Shown here in pieces: positions 9,428 to 19,035 of a DNA stretch of 64,000 nt (within the stretch, counting starts at the first letter, position 1; each line of letters opens with the position of its first letter). Source of the DNA: Ruminococcus sp. (GTDB lineage Bacteria; Bacillota; Clostridia; Oscillospirales; Ruminococcaceae); the NCBI RefSeq assembly GCF_024692365.1, contig NZ_JAILMR010000124.1, forward strand, positions 1-64,000, read 5' to 3'. The position numbers and the translations under genes are program-made. A model generated the notes under the pieces. The model made no database searches and was not told the DNA's origin. It saw only the letters and a program-made list of their open reading frames with translations.

Positions 9428-11092
9428 ATGAAAAACGCAGAAAAGTATGCAAGAGGATATTATATGCCTCCCGTAAAATGTATGAAATGGGCTGAAAAAG
9501 ATTATATCGATCATGCCCCCGCATGGTGCTCGGTTGACCTGAGAGACGGCAATCAGGCGCTTATAATCCCCATGAGCCTTGAAGAAAAGCTGGAATTCTT
9601 CAAGAAGCTGGTAGATATCGGCTTCAAGGAGATAGAGATAGGCTTCCCTGCCGCTTCCGAGACAGAATATGAATTCTGCCGCACACTTATCGAGAAAAAT
9701 ATGATACCTGACGATGTTACCATACAGGTACTCACTCAGTCGAGAGAACACATAATCAAGAAGACATTTGAAGCTATCGACGGCGCTAAGCACGCAGTCG
9801 TTCACCTTTACAACTCCACCTCTGTTGCACAGAGAGAGCAGGTTTTCCGCAAGTCCAAGGAAGAGATCATCAAGATCGCTACCACAGGCGCAGAGCTCTG
9901 CAAGGAGTACAAGAAGCACGCCAAGGGTCACATCACCTTTGAGTACTCCCCCGAGAGCTTCACAGGTACCGAGCCTGAGTTTGCTGCTGAGATATGCAAT
10001 GCTGTAATTGATATCTGGGAGCCAAACGCTGATAACAAGGTCATAATCAACCTCCCTGTTACCGTTGAGATGTCACTGCCCCACGTATACGCTCAGCAGG
10101 TTGAGTATATGTGTGAAACACTCCACAACAGAGAGAACCTGATAATCTCTCTCCATCCCCACAACGACAGAGGTACAGGTATCGCTGATACCGAGCTCGG
10201 TCTGCTTGCAGGCGGCGACAGAGTTGAGGGTACCTGCTTCGGCAACGGTGAAAGAACAGGTAACGTTGATATCGTTACTCTCGCGCTGAATATGTACACC
10301 CACGGTGTTGAGCCCAATCTCGATTTCACCGATCTCCCCTCACTCATCGAGCTTTATGAGAGAGTAACAAGAATGAAAGTTTATGACAGACAGCCTTACT
10401 CCGGTTCTCTGGTATACGCTGCATTCTCCGGTTCACATCAGGACGCTATCGCAAAGGGCATGAAGTGGCGTGATGAAAAGGACGACAAGCACTGGACTTG
10501 TCCTTATCTCCCAATCGACCCCCACGATGTCGGCAGAGAGTACGAGGGCGACGTTATCCGTATCAACTCACAGTCGGGTAAGGGCGGCATAGGCTATATC
10601 CTTGAACAGCAGTACGGCTACGATCTCCCCAAGGCTATGAGAGAAGACTTCGGCTACAAGGTAAAGGATATCTCCGACAAGGCTCACAAGGAGCTCAGCA
10701 GAAGCGAGGTTCACCAGATATTCAAGGAGACCTACCTCAATATCAATGCCCCGATAGATATTATTGAAGCTCATTACACTCAGAAGGCTGATGAACTCAT
10801 CGGCGCGAAGGTAAAGGCTGTTATCAACGGTAAGACAGTTGAGTGCAGTGCTGACGGCAACGGCAGACTTGACGCTGTTGCTAATGCACTGACTTCCGAG
10901 ATAGGCATGGAGATAAATGTTGATACCTATACCGAGCACGCACTTGAAAGAAAGACAACTTCCGAAGCTTGCTCATATGTTGGCATCAATGTAAACGGAA
11001 AGATCTTCTGGGGTGTTGGCAGACATTCCGATATCATTGTTTCTTCTGTAAGAGCACTGGTATCTGCTATCAATAATGCAATGAAGAAGTAA
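9428..11092 (+). CDS. leuA: 2-isopropylmalate synthase
   Basis: WCSVDLRDGNQALIIPMSLEEKLEFFKKLVDIGFKEIEIGFPAAS, LHPHNDRGTGIADTELGLLAGGDRVEGTCFGNGERTGNVD; LeuA type-2 length. Confidence 0.95.
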   Translation: MKNAEKYARGYYMPPVKCMKWAEKDYIDHAPAWCSVDLRDGNQALIIPMSLEEKLEFFKKLVDIGFKEIEIGFPAASETEYEFCRTLIEKNMIPDDVTIQVLTQSREHIIKKTFEAIDGAKHAVVHLYNSTSVAQREQVFRKSKEEIIKIATTGAELCKEYKKHAKGHITFEYSPESFTGTEPEFAAEICNAVIDIWEPNADNKVIINLPVTVEMSLPHVYAQQVEYMCETLHNRENLIISLHPHNDRGTGIADTELGLLAGGDRVEGTCFGNGERTGNVDIVTLALNMYTHGVEPNLDFTDLPSLIELYERVTRMKVYDRQPYSGSLVYAAFSGSHQDAIAKGMKWRDEKDDKHWTCPYLPIDPHDVGREYEGDVIRINSQSGKGGIGYILEQQYGYDLPKAMREDFGYKVKDISDKAHKELSRSEVHQIFKETYLNINAPIDIIEAHYTQKADELIGAKVKAVINGKTVECSADGNGRLDAVANALTSEIGMEINVDTYTEHALERKTTSEACSYVGINVNGKIFWGVGRHSDIIVSSVRALVSAINNAMKK

Positions 11093-11110
11093 TCAAATAA
11101 TAAGTGTAAA

Positions 11111-11144
11111 AGCTCCTGCGTATATAAAGCGCAGGAGCTTTTTA
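11111..11144. terminator. Intrinsic terminator
   Basis: AGCTCCTGCG...CGCAGGAGCTTTTTA. Confidence 0.85.
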
Positions 11145-11214
11145 TATACAATATCAGAATCAATCAGAAACAAAAAGAGCAGTCTTCTGACCGCTCTTGA
11201 TATAGGCTATATTA

Positions 11215-11712
11215 TTAGTCCATCTTAGCGCCGCAGCTGGTGCAGAATGCATTACCAGCAGGAACCTTAGCGCCGCACTGTGTGCAGAACTTTTCAGCAG
11301 CTGCATTTGCAGCAGGAGCAGCAGGCTGAGGAACGCTCTGAGCGGGCTGACCAAACTGAGGCTGTGTCTGAGCAGGAGTACCGGCGGGCTTCAGGGATTT
11401 TAGAGCACCGGGATTCTCGTTTAAAGCATTCAGCAGTTCAAGAACCTTGCAGCCGATGTAAATAACAGCTATTATCCAAAACAGAATCTGTAAGAATGTG
11501 ATGAAACCTGTACTTTCTTCCTTAGGAGCAACACCCTTATCAAAGTATGCTGCAATACTAAGGATATTAGTTGCAGTAATGGCGTTCTTACTTGCCTTCA
11601 AAGCCTGAAAACCACAGTTGCCAGCAATTGTAAGGAAAAGTGCAAACAGTACGTTTACAGCAGGTCCAACTACCTTATAAAGTCCGTTCATAAATCCTTT
11701 AATTGAGTTCAT
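11215..11712 (-). CDS. Membrane protein with C-terminal zinc-ribbon
   Basis: Two TM segments; FCTQCGAKVPAGNAFCTSCGAKMD; SD GGAGGTAAAGACA before ATG. Confidence 0.7.
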   Translation of the reverse strand: MNSIKGFMNGLYKVVGPAVNVLFALFLTIAGNCGFQALKASKNAITATNILSIAAYFDKGVAPKEESTGFITFLQILFWIIAVIYIGCKVLELLNALNENPGALKSLKPAGTPAQTQPQFGQPAQSVPQPAAPAANAAAEKFCTQCGAKVPAGNAFCTSCGAKMD

Positions 11713-12015
11713 TGTCTTTACCTCCAAAGATAAATATTTAATAATGTTATTATACTAATTTTTACAATGTTTGTCAATACTAAAAAGAGGTAATTTTAAA
11801 AAATCTCACTTTATTCGTCATATGTTATAAGTTAATCGACAATTAACTCCCCTGCACTGCCTTCTTCAACAATTATTAAACTAAAAATATGTGTATCTTT
11901 TCCAGCATATACATTCAGAGAAGGATCATATGAAACATCAACTATAACGTAGTAAAAGAAAACAGCTGCACAGAACGTACCTGCACAGCTGTTTGCAAAC
12001 ATAAAGTAGAAGATT

Positions 12016-12102
12016 TTATATACTGTCTTCTTTGCTGATACCAAAGATCATTTTCAGCAGTCCCGAAATCAGGCGGGGACTTTTAACAATTACGACTTTC
12101 AT
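12016..12102 (-). CDS. spoVM: Stage V sporulation protein M-like 28-aa peptide
   Basis: Manual translation MKVVIVKSPRLISGLLKMIFGISKEDSI after SD GGGAGG; aligns without gaps to B. subtilis SpoVM MKFYTIKLPKFLGGIVRAMLGSFRKD, keeping MK, K7, P9, G14, G21 and D26; adjacent to thiN-rsgA-prkC-prpC. Confidence 0.87.
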   Translation of the reverse strand: MKVVIVKSPRLISGLLKMIFGISKEDSI

Positions 12103-12158
12103 AAGTATTACCTCCCTTTTGCTTGGTAATACATACTATTCCGCAAGATGAATTTTGG

Positions 12159-12785
12159 TTACAGTCTTGACTGGATAACAAGAAGTCTGCCCTCGGTAAA
12201 TGAGATCTTCGCTTCTCGTGAAGTTATCTCGTTTGATACACCAAGAGTGACCGAATCTGTAAGAGTGCAGTCCTGAACACAGTATTTCGCACCGCTTATG
12301 GAAAGCCCTTTGACTTCACGAGAGTAAGCAAACAGAGAAAGAGAAAAGCCCTCTTTATACGGAACAGAAAATTCACTCGGCATATGAAATGATATTATAT
12401 CATTATCGCCTACAATGGTACCGCAGGCGCCGTTTTCGGCTATCAAAGCAAGACAAGCGATATTGCCTATCATGTGGTCTATCCTGCCGCCACAGGCACC
12501 GTAGATAACTATTTTCTTGGCACCCATCTCTAAAGCCTTATTAACTGCCAGCATCAGATCTGTATCGTCTTTTTCAGGTGGAAAGCACATTACCTTGTCG
12601 CCTGATGGTGTATAGTTCAGAGAGTCAAAATCACCAAGAACAATATCAGCTTCAATTCCGAGAGATTCTGCCAAGGCAAATCCCTTGTCAGCACAGATTA
12701 CAAATGCACTTTCAAGCAGAGTTTTATCCACAGTTTCAGGCTTGACAGGATCACCGCCCGCAAAAATAACACAGGTGTCAGTCAT
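12159..12785 (-). CDS. thiN: Thiamine pyrophosphokinase
   Basis: CADKGFALAESLGIEADIVLGDFDSL, PPEKDDTDLMLAV, GGRIDHMIGNI. Confidence 0.93.
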   Translation of the reverse strand: MTDTCVIFAGGDPVKPETVDKTLLESAFVICADKGFALAESLGIEADIVLGDFDSLNYTPSGDKVMCFPPEKDDTDLMLAVNKALEMGAKKIVIYGACGGRIDHMIGNIACLALIAENGACGTIVGDNDIISFHMPSEFSVPYKEGFSLSLFAYSREVKGLSISGAKYCVQDCTLTDSVTLGVSNEITSREAKISFTEGRLLVIQSRL

Positions 12786-13659
12786 TTTTATACTCCCATT
12801 CCTTTAGCTGCTTGGCGTCCTCATACATTTGCAGATAGCTGTCGAACCTTGACTGTGGTATCTTCCCTGACTTAACAGCTTCGATAACGGCACAGCCCTT
12901 TTCCTTGGTGTGACTGCAATCAGGGAAACGGCATTTATCAGTGTATTCTGCAAACTCAATAAAACAATCAGCCAGCTTGTCCTTAAAAATGATGTCGTAC
13001 CTATTTGTATCAAATGAGGAGAAACCGGGAGTATCCGCGATGTATCCGCCGCCATCAAGCTTGTACAGTTGAACATGACGGGTCGTATGTCTGCCCCTGC
13101 CCAGCTTTTTGCTTATCTCGCCAGTTGCAAGACCAAGTTCGGGATACATATTATTTAACAGCGAAGATTTTCCCACGCCTGTGTTGCCTGTAAAGGCAGA
13201 AAGCTTGCCTTGCAGTGCAGCCCTGACTTCAGCGCTTCCCTCACCTGTTACATTGTCACATTCAAAAACATCTATACCCACGCTGCGGTATACAGCTGCG
13301 AGTTCCTCGCCAGAACGCTTATCTACTTTGGTAAAGACCACAACGGGCTTTATCTTCTTGAATTCTGCGATCGCTATGAATTTATCCAGCAAAAGCGTAT
13401 TCGGTCTGGGCTCGACAGTTGATGATACAAACACCAGCAGATCAAGATTAGCAAGGGGTGGTCTTATAAGCTCGGAACGTCTTGGCAGTATCTCCTCAAT
13501 GACACAGCCGTCCTTGTCCTCTGAAATTATCACATTGTCACCGCACATCGGGGATATTTTCTTTTTTCTGAAAATACCGCGGGCTTTACATTCAAATATG
13601 CCGTCGGAGGCATCTACAGTGTAGAGACCTCCGATTGCTTTCGTTATTATACCTGTCAT
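12778..13659 (-). CDS. rsgA: Ribosome small subunit-dependent GTPase A
   Basis: Circularly permuted GTPase: VFTKVD, GNTGVGKSSLLN, GRGRHTTRHV, DTPGFSSF, CRFPDCSHTKEKGCAV. Confidence 0.95.
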   Translation of the reverse strand: MTGIITKAIGGLYTVDASDGIFECKARGIFRKKKISPMCGDNVIISEDKDGCVIEEILPRRSELIRPPLANLDLLVFVSSTVEPRPNTLLLDKFIAIAEFKKIKPVVVFTKVDKRSGEELAAVYRSVGIDVFECDNVTGEGSAEVRAALQGKLSAFTGNTGVGKSSLLNNMYPELGLATGEISKKLGRGRHTTRHVQLYKLDGGGYIADTPGFSSFDTNRYDIIFKDKLADCFIEFAEYTDKCRFPDCSHTKEKGCAVIEAVKSGKIPQSRFDSYLQMYEDAKQLKEWEYKND

Positions 13660-13665
13660 ATAAAC

Positions 13666-15879
13666 TTAGTAAGTTGTTTCGCCGTTGTCAACGGGAGCCA
13701 CATCAGTCTGTGAGCTGTCATCAGTAGGCTGAGGCTCGGGATCAGGCTGAGGCTCAGTTACATCAGGCTGAGATGAACTTTCCTCTGGCTTGGAGCTTTC
13801 CTCCTTGACAGTAGGAGTGATATCCAGCAGACCCTGCTTATTCAGCGAACCGTTGAGTTCAGCAGTCTTCTTGTCGTAGTTTACGTTGAATACTGCGTAG
13901 TTTACAGACTTGCCTGTTTCATCGTTTCTAATGGATACTGTGATAGTCTCGGTCTTCTTACCTGAGATATCCATGGTTATCGCACCACCCGAAACTGATT
14001 CACCGTTGGAGATGGACTGTGTATACTTAACGTTACCGTTTACGAAGCCCTGCAGTGAATAAGAACCGTGCAGACCATCAGGCATAGGAATGCTGATCGT
14101 CAGATCAACGGGATCGGTCTCACCAGTAGAAACGTAGATCGTAACCTCGGTATCTCTCTCAACTCTCTTTTCTGCATCAACAGACTGGTCAATTACCTTA
14201 CCCTTATCGCCGTCATGAGGCAGATCCTGTACAACAGCCTTCAGCTTGTTTTCCTTGAGAATTGTGATAGCCTTCTCCTTGGTCAGACCAACAACATTAG
14301 GAACCTTGACCTGAGTATCCAAAGGACCATTGCTGACGTAAAGTGTAACTGCGCCATCGAGAGCAAATTCAGTACCTGCTGCAGGCTCTGTGCCTATTGC
14401 AATGCCCTTAGCGACATTATCATCATACTTGCTTCTCAGAACAACTGTAAATCCAGCAGCTGTCAGCTCACTCTCTGCAACAGCGGATTCAGAACCCGAA
14501 ACATCGGGGATAACTGTCATCTGCTTGCCCTTACTAACCTTCAGGGTGATAGTATAGCCTTCCTTAACGGATTTACCTGCGGACTGGCTCTGCCAGAAGA
14601 TAACGCCCTCTTCGTACTCGATATTGTACTCGTAAGTAGGATCGATCTTGAGCTTGTCGCCCCAGTCCTGCCGAACCTGAATAATGTTCTTGCCAACAAA
14701 GTTAGGCAGTGTAACGGTACTTGTGTGCATACCTGTTCCTGTGCCGTCCTTGGTAAATGTTTTGATAACTGTCCAGCCGATTATGCAAGCTGCAACGATA
14801 ACTACCGCAACGGTAACTGCCAGAAGTATCGGCACTACATATGAGCGCTTCTTTTCAGGCTCGTAGTAATCTTCATCGTCGTCATCATCATAATCTTCGT
14901 CTTCGTAATCATCATCATAATCATCGTCATAATCGTTGTAATTATCATCGATTACAGGCTTTCTGCTCTGATTATTTACAGGATAGAAGCCTACATTGTC
15001 AGCAACAGGTGCAGCACCTGACTTGTATCCGAATACAACAGACTGATTGAGCTTGAATGTATCCAGATCCCTTATCATCTCGGCTGCCGACTGATAACGC
15101 TGAGCAGGCTGCTTTTCCATAGCGTGATAAACGATCTCTTCCAGCGCCTCGGGGATAGAAGGCATGATCTCTCTGGGAGGTACAGCCATTTCCTGCATAT
15201 GTTTAAGAGCAACATTCACAGCAGTATCACCGTCAAAAGGCTTTCTTCCTGTAAGCATCTCATAAAGCATAACGCCTACAGAATAGATATCCGATCTTTC
15301 ATCGGTCATATCGCCCTGAGCCTGCTCGGGAGATATATAGTGAACAGAGCCTATTGCCTTATCCGAAAGGGTCTTGCCGTCGATCCTGGAAAATCTTGCA
15401 ATGCCGAAGTCCATGACCTTTATCGTGCCGTCTGTAAACAGCATGATATTCTGCGGCTTGATATCCCTGTGAACGATGCCCTTGTCATGAGCGTGCTGCA
15501 AAGCTCTAAGTATCTGCGTGATGAAGTGCAGCGCATCTTTCCATTTCAGTACACCCTGCTGTTCGATAAACTCTTTCAGCGTGATACCGTCGATATATTC
15601 CATTACGATGAACTGTATCTCATCAGTGAAGCCCACATCGTATATCTTAACGATATTAGGGTGAGACAGCACTGCGATAGCCTTGCTCTCATTCCTGAAC
15701 CTTCTCAGAAACTCCTCGTCACCCGAAAACTCGGGTTTAAGGATCTTTACAGCCACAGGACGGTCTTCCATTACGTCCTGTGCCTTATAGACATCAGCCA
15801 TTCCGCCTACGCCTATAAGCTCGGTAATTTCATATCTGCCATCCAGCTTCTTACCGATATTAGAATCCATTTTATTCAA
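13666..15879 (-). CDS. prkC: Ser/Thr protein kinase with PASTA repeats
   Basis: GVGGMADVYKAQD, VAVKIL, HRDIKPQNI, DFGIAR; Asp-rich juxtamembrane; TM; three PASTA-like repeats. Confidence 0.95.
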   Translation of the reverse strand: MNKMDSNIGKKLDGRYEITELIGVGGMADVYKAQDVMEDRPVAVKILKPEFSGDEEFLRRFRNESKAIAVLSHPNIVKIYDVGFTDEIQFIVMEYIDGITLKEFIEQQGVLKWKDALHFITQILRALQHAHDKGIVHRDIKPQNIMLFTDGTIKVMDFGIARFSRIDGKTLSDKAIGSVHYISPEQAQGDMTDERSDIYSVGVMLYEMLTGRKPFDGDTAVNVALKHMQEMAVPPREIMPSIPEALEEIVYHAMEKQPAQRYQSAAEMIRDLDTFKLNQSVVFGYKSGAAPVADNVGFYPVNNQSRKPVIDDNYNDYDDDYDDDYEDEDYDDDDDEDYYEPEKKRSYVVPILLAVTVAVVIVAACIIGWTVIKTFTKDGTGTGMHTSTVTLPNFVGKNIIQVRQDWGDKLKIDPTYEYNIEYEEGVIFWQSQSAGKSVKEGYTITLKVSKGKQMTVIPDVSGSESAVAESELTAAGFTVVLRSKYDDNVAKGIAIGTEPAAGTEFALDGAVTLYVSNGPLDTQVKVPNVVGLTKEKAITILKENKLKAVVQDLPHDGDKGKVIDQSVDAEKRVERDTEVTIYVSTGETDPVDLTISIPMPDGLHGSYSLQGFVNGNVKYTQSISNGESVSGGAITMDISGKKTETITVSIRNDETGKSVNYAVFNVNYDKKTAELNGSLNKQGLLDITPTVKEESSKPEESSSQPDVTEPQPDPEPQPTDDSSQTDVAPVDNGETTY

Positions 15880-15905
15880 CTCCTAAATATTATTTTATTG
15901 TCTCA

Positions 15906-16643
15906 TCAATTGGCTACTATAGCAGCGGTTATATTATCTTTGCCGCCGCATTCGTTTGAATGGTCGATGAGCTTTTTTACTGCTTCATCGAGATTATTCC
16001 CGAAAACGGTGCAGTATATAAGTTCATCGCTGCAGTATCCAGACAAACCGTCAGAACAAAGCACAACAGCAAAATTTCCCTCTTCATAGTGCTCAAAATA
16101 ATCGACCTCGACATCGGGTTCAACACCCACTGCCCTGGTGATCACATTTCTCATCGGGTGGGTCTTTGCATCCTCATCTGTTATCTGACCGCTTCGTCTA
16201 AGCACTTCGACATAAGTATGATCTGTGGTGATCTGTTTGATGCCGTCCTTAGTCAGCAGATAACCGCGGCTGTCACCTACATTGACGATATAAATGCTTT
16301 TGCCAATGACCAGCGCAGCGACACAGGTAGTGCCCATCCCGTTTTTATCTATATCCTCAATGCTTTTTTCATACACGCAGGTGTTCGCGTAATGAACCGC
16401 ATTGAGCAAAAGATTTCTGATAGAATTACTGTTCATATCGGGTCTGAAATTCTCCTTGACCCTTTCGATAAAACTGTCAACAGCAAGCTGACTTGCAACT
16501 GCACCAGAAGCTGCACCGCCCATACCGTCACAAACAGCAGCGATGCACATATTATCGCCAAGAACCTCGACCCTGACTCTATCCTGATTCTCTTCTCTCT
16601 TTTGACCTATATCTGTACCAAATGCCAGAAACATACAGCTCAC
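15906..16643 (-). CDS. prpC: PP2C-family Ser/Thr phosphatase
   Basis: AAVCDGMGGAASGAVAS, VGDSRGYLL, VLCSDGLSGY, CGGKDNITAAIV. Confidence 0.94.
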   Translation of the reverse strand: MSCMFLAFGTDIGQKREENQDRVRVEVLGDNMCIAAVCDGMGGAASGAVASQLAVDSFIERVKENFRPDMNSNSIRNLLLNAVHYANTCVYEKSIEDIDKNGMGTTCVAALVIGKSIYIVNVGDSRGYLLTKDGIKQITTDHTYVEVLRRSGQITDEDAKTHPMRNVITRAVGVEPDVEVDYFEHYEEGNFAVVLCSDGLSGYCSDELIYCTVFGNNLDEAVKKLIDHSNECGGKDNITAAIVAN

Positions 16644-16652
16644 CGCCTTTCA

Positions 16653-17699
16653 TCATATTTCATATTCCCGCCTCAGCTGACCGCAGGCAGCATCTATATC
16701 AGAACCCAGCGTTCTGCGGACTGTCGCGTTAAGACCAAGAGCTTCCAGTCGCTTACGGAATCGTTCAGCAGCTTTTCTGTCCGACCTGTAATCGCGTTCC
16801 TTGATCTTATTTACGGGAATGATATTCACATGGCACACAAAGTTTTTTAGCAGTGCGGCAAGTTCTTCCGCATCAGACTGTTTATCATTGTGACCATCAA
16901 TAAGCGCATATTCAAAAGAAATCCTTCTGCCCGTGACCTTGAAGTAATACCTGCACGCGGTCAGAAGTTCGTTTATATCATACTTATTGTTAACGGGCAT
17001 GATCTCACTTCTGCTCTTATTATTTGAAGCATGGAGAGATATGGACAGCGTTATGCCGAGTTTCATTTCTGCAAGTTCGTAGATTCTCGGAACTATCCCG
17101 CAGGTTGAAACAGAAACGTGTCTCAGCGACATATTAGTTCCCTGTTCGCAGGAAAGCACTTTAAGGAAATTTACAACATTATCGAAATTATCCATCGGCT
17201 CGCCGATACCCATGAGCACAGCGCCCGTTATCTTCCTGCCGCTGTCCCTTGCCGCTTCATAGATCTGAAGAAGAATCTCGGATGAAGCAAGATCTCTCTT
17301 GTACCCCGCGATAGTCGAAGCGCAGAATCTACACCCCATCTTACAGCCTACCTGCGTAGAAACGCAGACAGTGTTGCCGTAGTTGTACTCCATGATAACA
17401 GTCTCAACATGGTTGCCGTCAGGAAGCCTATACAGATATTTTACAGTATTATCGGTGTTACTTTCAAGTCTTTTTACGACAAATAGTGATTTTAAACAAA
17501 ATATTTTTTCTAGCTTTTCCCGCAATTGTACAGATAGATTAGTCATTTTACTAAAACTATCGACTCTTTTGACATGAAGCCATTCAAATATCTGTTTTGC
17601 GCGGAATTTCTTCTCTCCCGCAAGAAGTATCTGCTCCTCAAGTTCCTCGGGAAGCAGACCTAAAATATCGATCCTTCCGTTCTCGTCGTAAGCGACCAT
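16653..17699 (-). CDS. rlmN: 23S rRNA (adenine2503-C2)-methyltransferase
   Basis: CVSTQVGCKMGCRFCAST radical SAM motif, GIGEPMDNFDNV. Confidence 0.95.
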   Translation of the reverse strand: MVAYDENGRIDILGLLPEELEEQILLAGEKKFRAKQIFEWLHVKRVDSFSKMTNLSVQLREKLEKIFCLKSLFVVKRLESNTDNTVKYLYRLPDGNHVETVIMEYNYGNTVCVSTQVGCKMGCRFCASTIAGYKRDLASSEILLQIYEAARDSGRKITGAVLMGIGEPMDNFDNVVNFLKVLSCEQGTNMSLRHVSVSTCGIVPRIYELAEMKLGITLSISLHASNNKSRSEIMPVNNKYDINELLTACRYYFKVTGRRISFEYALIDGHNDKQSDAEELAALLKNFVCHVNIIPVNKIKERDYRSDRKAAERFRKRLEALGLNATVRRTLGSDIDAACGQLRREYEI

Positions 17700-17703
17700 A
17701 CAT

Positions 17704-18999
17704 TCACCCCCGACGTCTTAGTTTAGCAATGAAGAAACCATCAGAACCATACATCTCGGGAGTGATAGTCTGCATGAATAAATCATTGTCCATTGCAGAC
17801 TCAAAATCCTTGTGTGATGCAAGGAACTGCTTAACTACTTCTTCATTTTCATCTTTTGAAACTGTGCAAGTCGAATAGACCAGGAACCCGTTTTCCTTTA
17901 CATATCTTGATGCAGTATCAAGTATCTCTGCTTGAACAACAGGCAATCTTTCAAATTCTGAAGGATCTTTGTACTTGATCTCGGGTTTACGTCTTATAAC
18001 GCCAAGTCCCGAACACGGCGCATCAACAAGCACTCTGTCAGCCATCGGAAGTTCAGGATTGAAATTCTTTGCATTGTTCACAGCTGCAGAAACACAGGTC
18101 AGTCCAAGTCTTTCAGCGCCTGAACGAATCAGCTTAACTCTGTTAGGATGAAGATCAAATGCCAGAACTCGACCCTCGTTGTTCATCATCTCGGCAATGG
18201 TAAAAGTCTTACCGCCGGGAGCGGAGCAAAGATCAAGGATGGTGTCCCCTGGCTGAGGATCAAGGGTCTTGCAGCAAAGCTGACTTGCCAGATCCTGCAC
18301 ATGGAATCTTCCCTGTTTGTAGGCTTCCGTCTTTTCAATAGCACCTGCATTAGCCACATTTACAGCATATTCAAGAAGTTTGGAGCGCTCAAAAGTGATA
18401 CCATCAGCAAGAAGCATATCAAGAGTTTCATCAACGCTACACATCAAGTTATTTATCTTGATAGTTGTAGGAGCCTGTCCCAGTGAAGTTTCAAGAAGTG
18501 ACAAGCATTTATCCTTGCCACATTCATTCATCCATTTAGCAACCAACCATTTCGGACATGAATACTCCAGCGACAAGCGATCGATCTCGTTATCGGTCTT
18601 TGGCAGAGCCTTTTCACGCCTGATGAATTCTCTCAGCAGACCGTTTGTAAATCCCGCAGATGCAGGATTTCTGCACTTTTTCGCAAGTTCAACAGATTCA
18701 TCAACAGCTGCATTATCAGGCACGGAATCCATATATTTCAGCTGATAGATACCACAGCGCAGAATATTCCTGAGTGTGTAGTTCAGCTTATTCTTAGGAT
18801 TCTTTGAAAGGTCAGCAATTATCGCATCAAGTGTCAGACGTCTTTCAAGAACGCCGTAAAACAATGCCGATATAAATTTCTTATCCCGCTTGTCAAAATC
18901 ACTTCTGCTAAGCGATTCATCCAGCAGGATATTGGAGTATGAATTGTTTTCATCAAGCTTTGTCAGCAGCCTGACTGTATACCACCTAGTATTTCCCAA
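17704..18999 (-). CDS. rsmB: 16S rRNA (cytosine967-C5)-methyltransferase
   Basis: NusB-like N-term; DLCSAPGGKTFTIAEMM, VDAPCSGLGVIRRKPEIK, YSTCTVSKDENEEVV. Confidence 0.94.
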   Translation of the reverse strand: MGNTRWYTVRLLTKLDENNSYSNILLDESLSRSDFDKRDKKFISALFYGVLERRLTLDAIIADLSKNPKNKLNYTLRNILRCGIYQLKYMDSVPDNAAVDESVELAKKCRNPASAGFTNGLLREFIRREKALPKTDNEIDRLSLEYSCPKWLVAKWMNECGKDKCLSLLETSLGQAPTTIKINNLMCSVDETLDMLLADGITFERSKLLEYAVNVANAGAIEKTEAYKQGRFHVQDLASQLCCKTLDPQPGDTILDLCSAPGGKTFTIAEMMNNEGRVLAFDLHPNRVKLIRSGAERLGLTCVSAAVNNAKNFNPELPMADRVLVDAPCSGLGVIRRKPEIKYKDPSEFERLPVVQAEILDTASRYVKENGFLVYSTCTVSKDENEEVVKQFLASHKDFESAMDNDLFMQTITPEMYGSDGFFIAKLRRRG

Positions 19000-19035
19000 A
19001 TTATATATCCTCCAGAAGACAAGTTATATTACTTG

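Noticed and set aside
11832-12044. 70-aa minus-strand ORF
   Set aside because: No SD at its start and it overlaps the better supported SpoVM-like ORF in another frame; kept out of the feature list.
13109-13624. Long ORFs antisense to rsgA, prkC, priA, glgB and others
   Set aside because: Overlap strongly supported genes on the opposite strand; typical shadow ORFs of biased codon usage.
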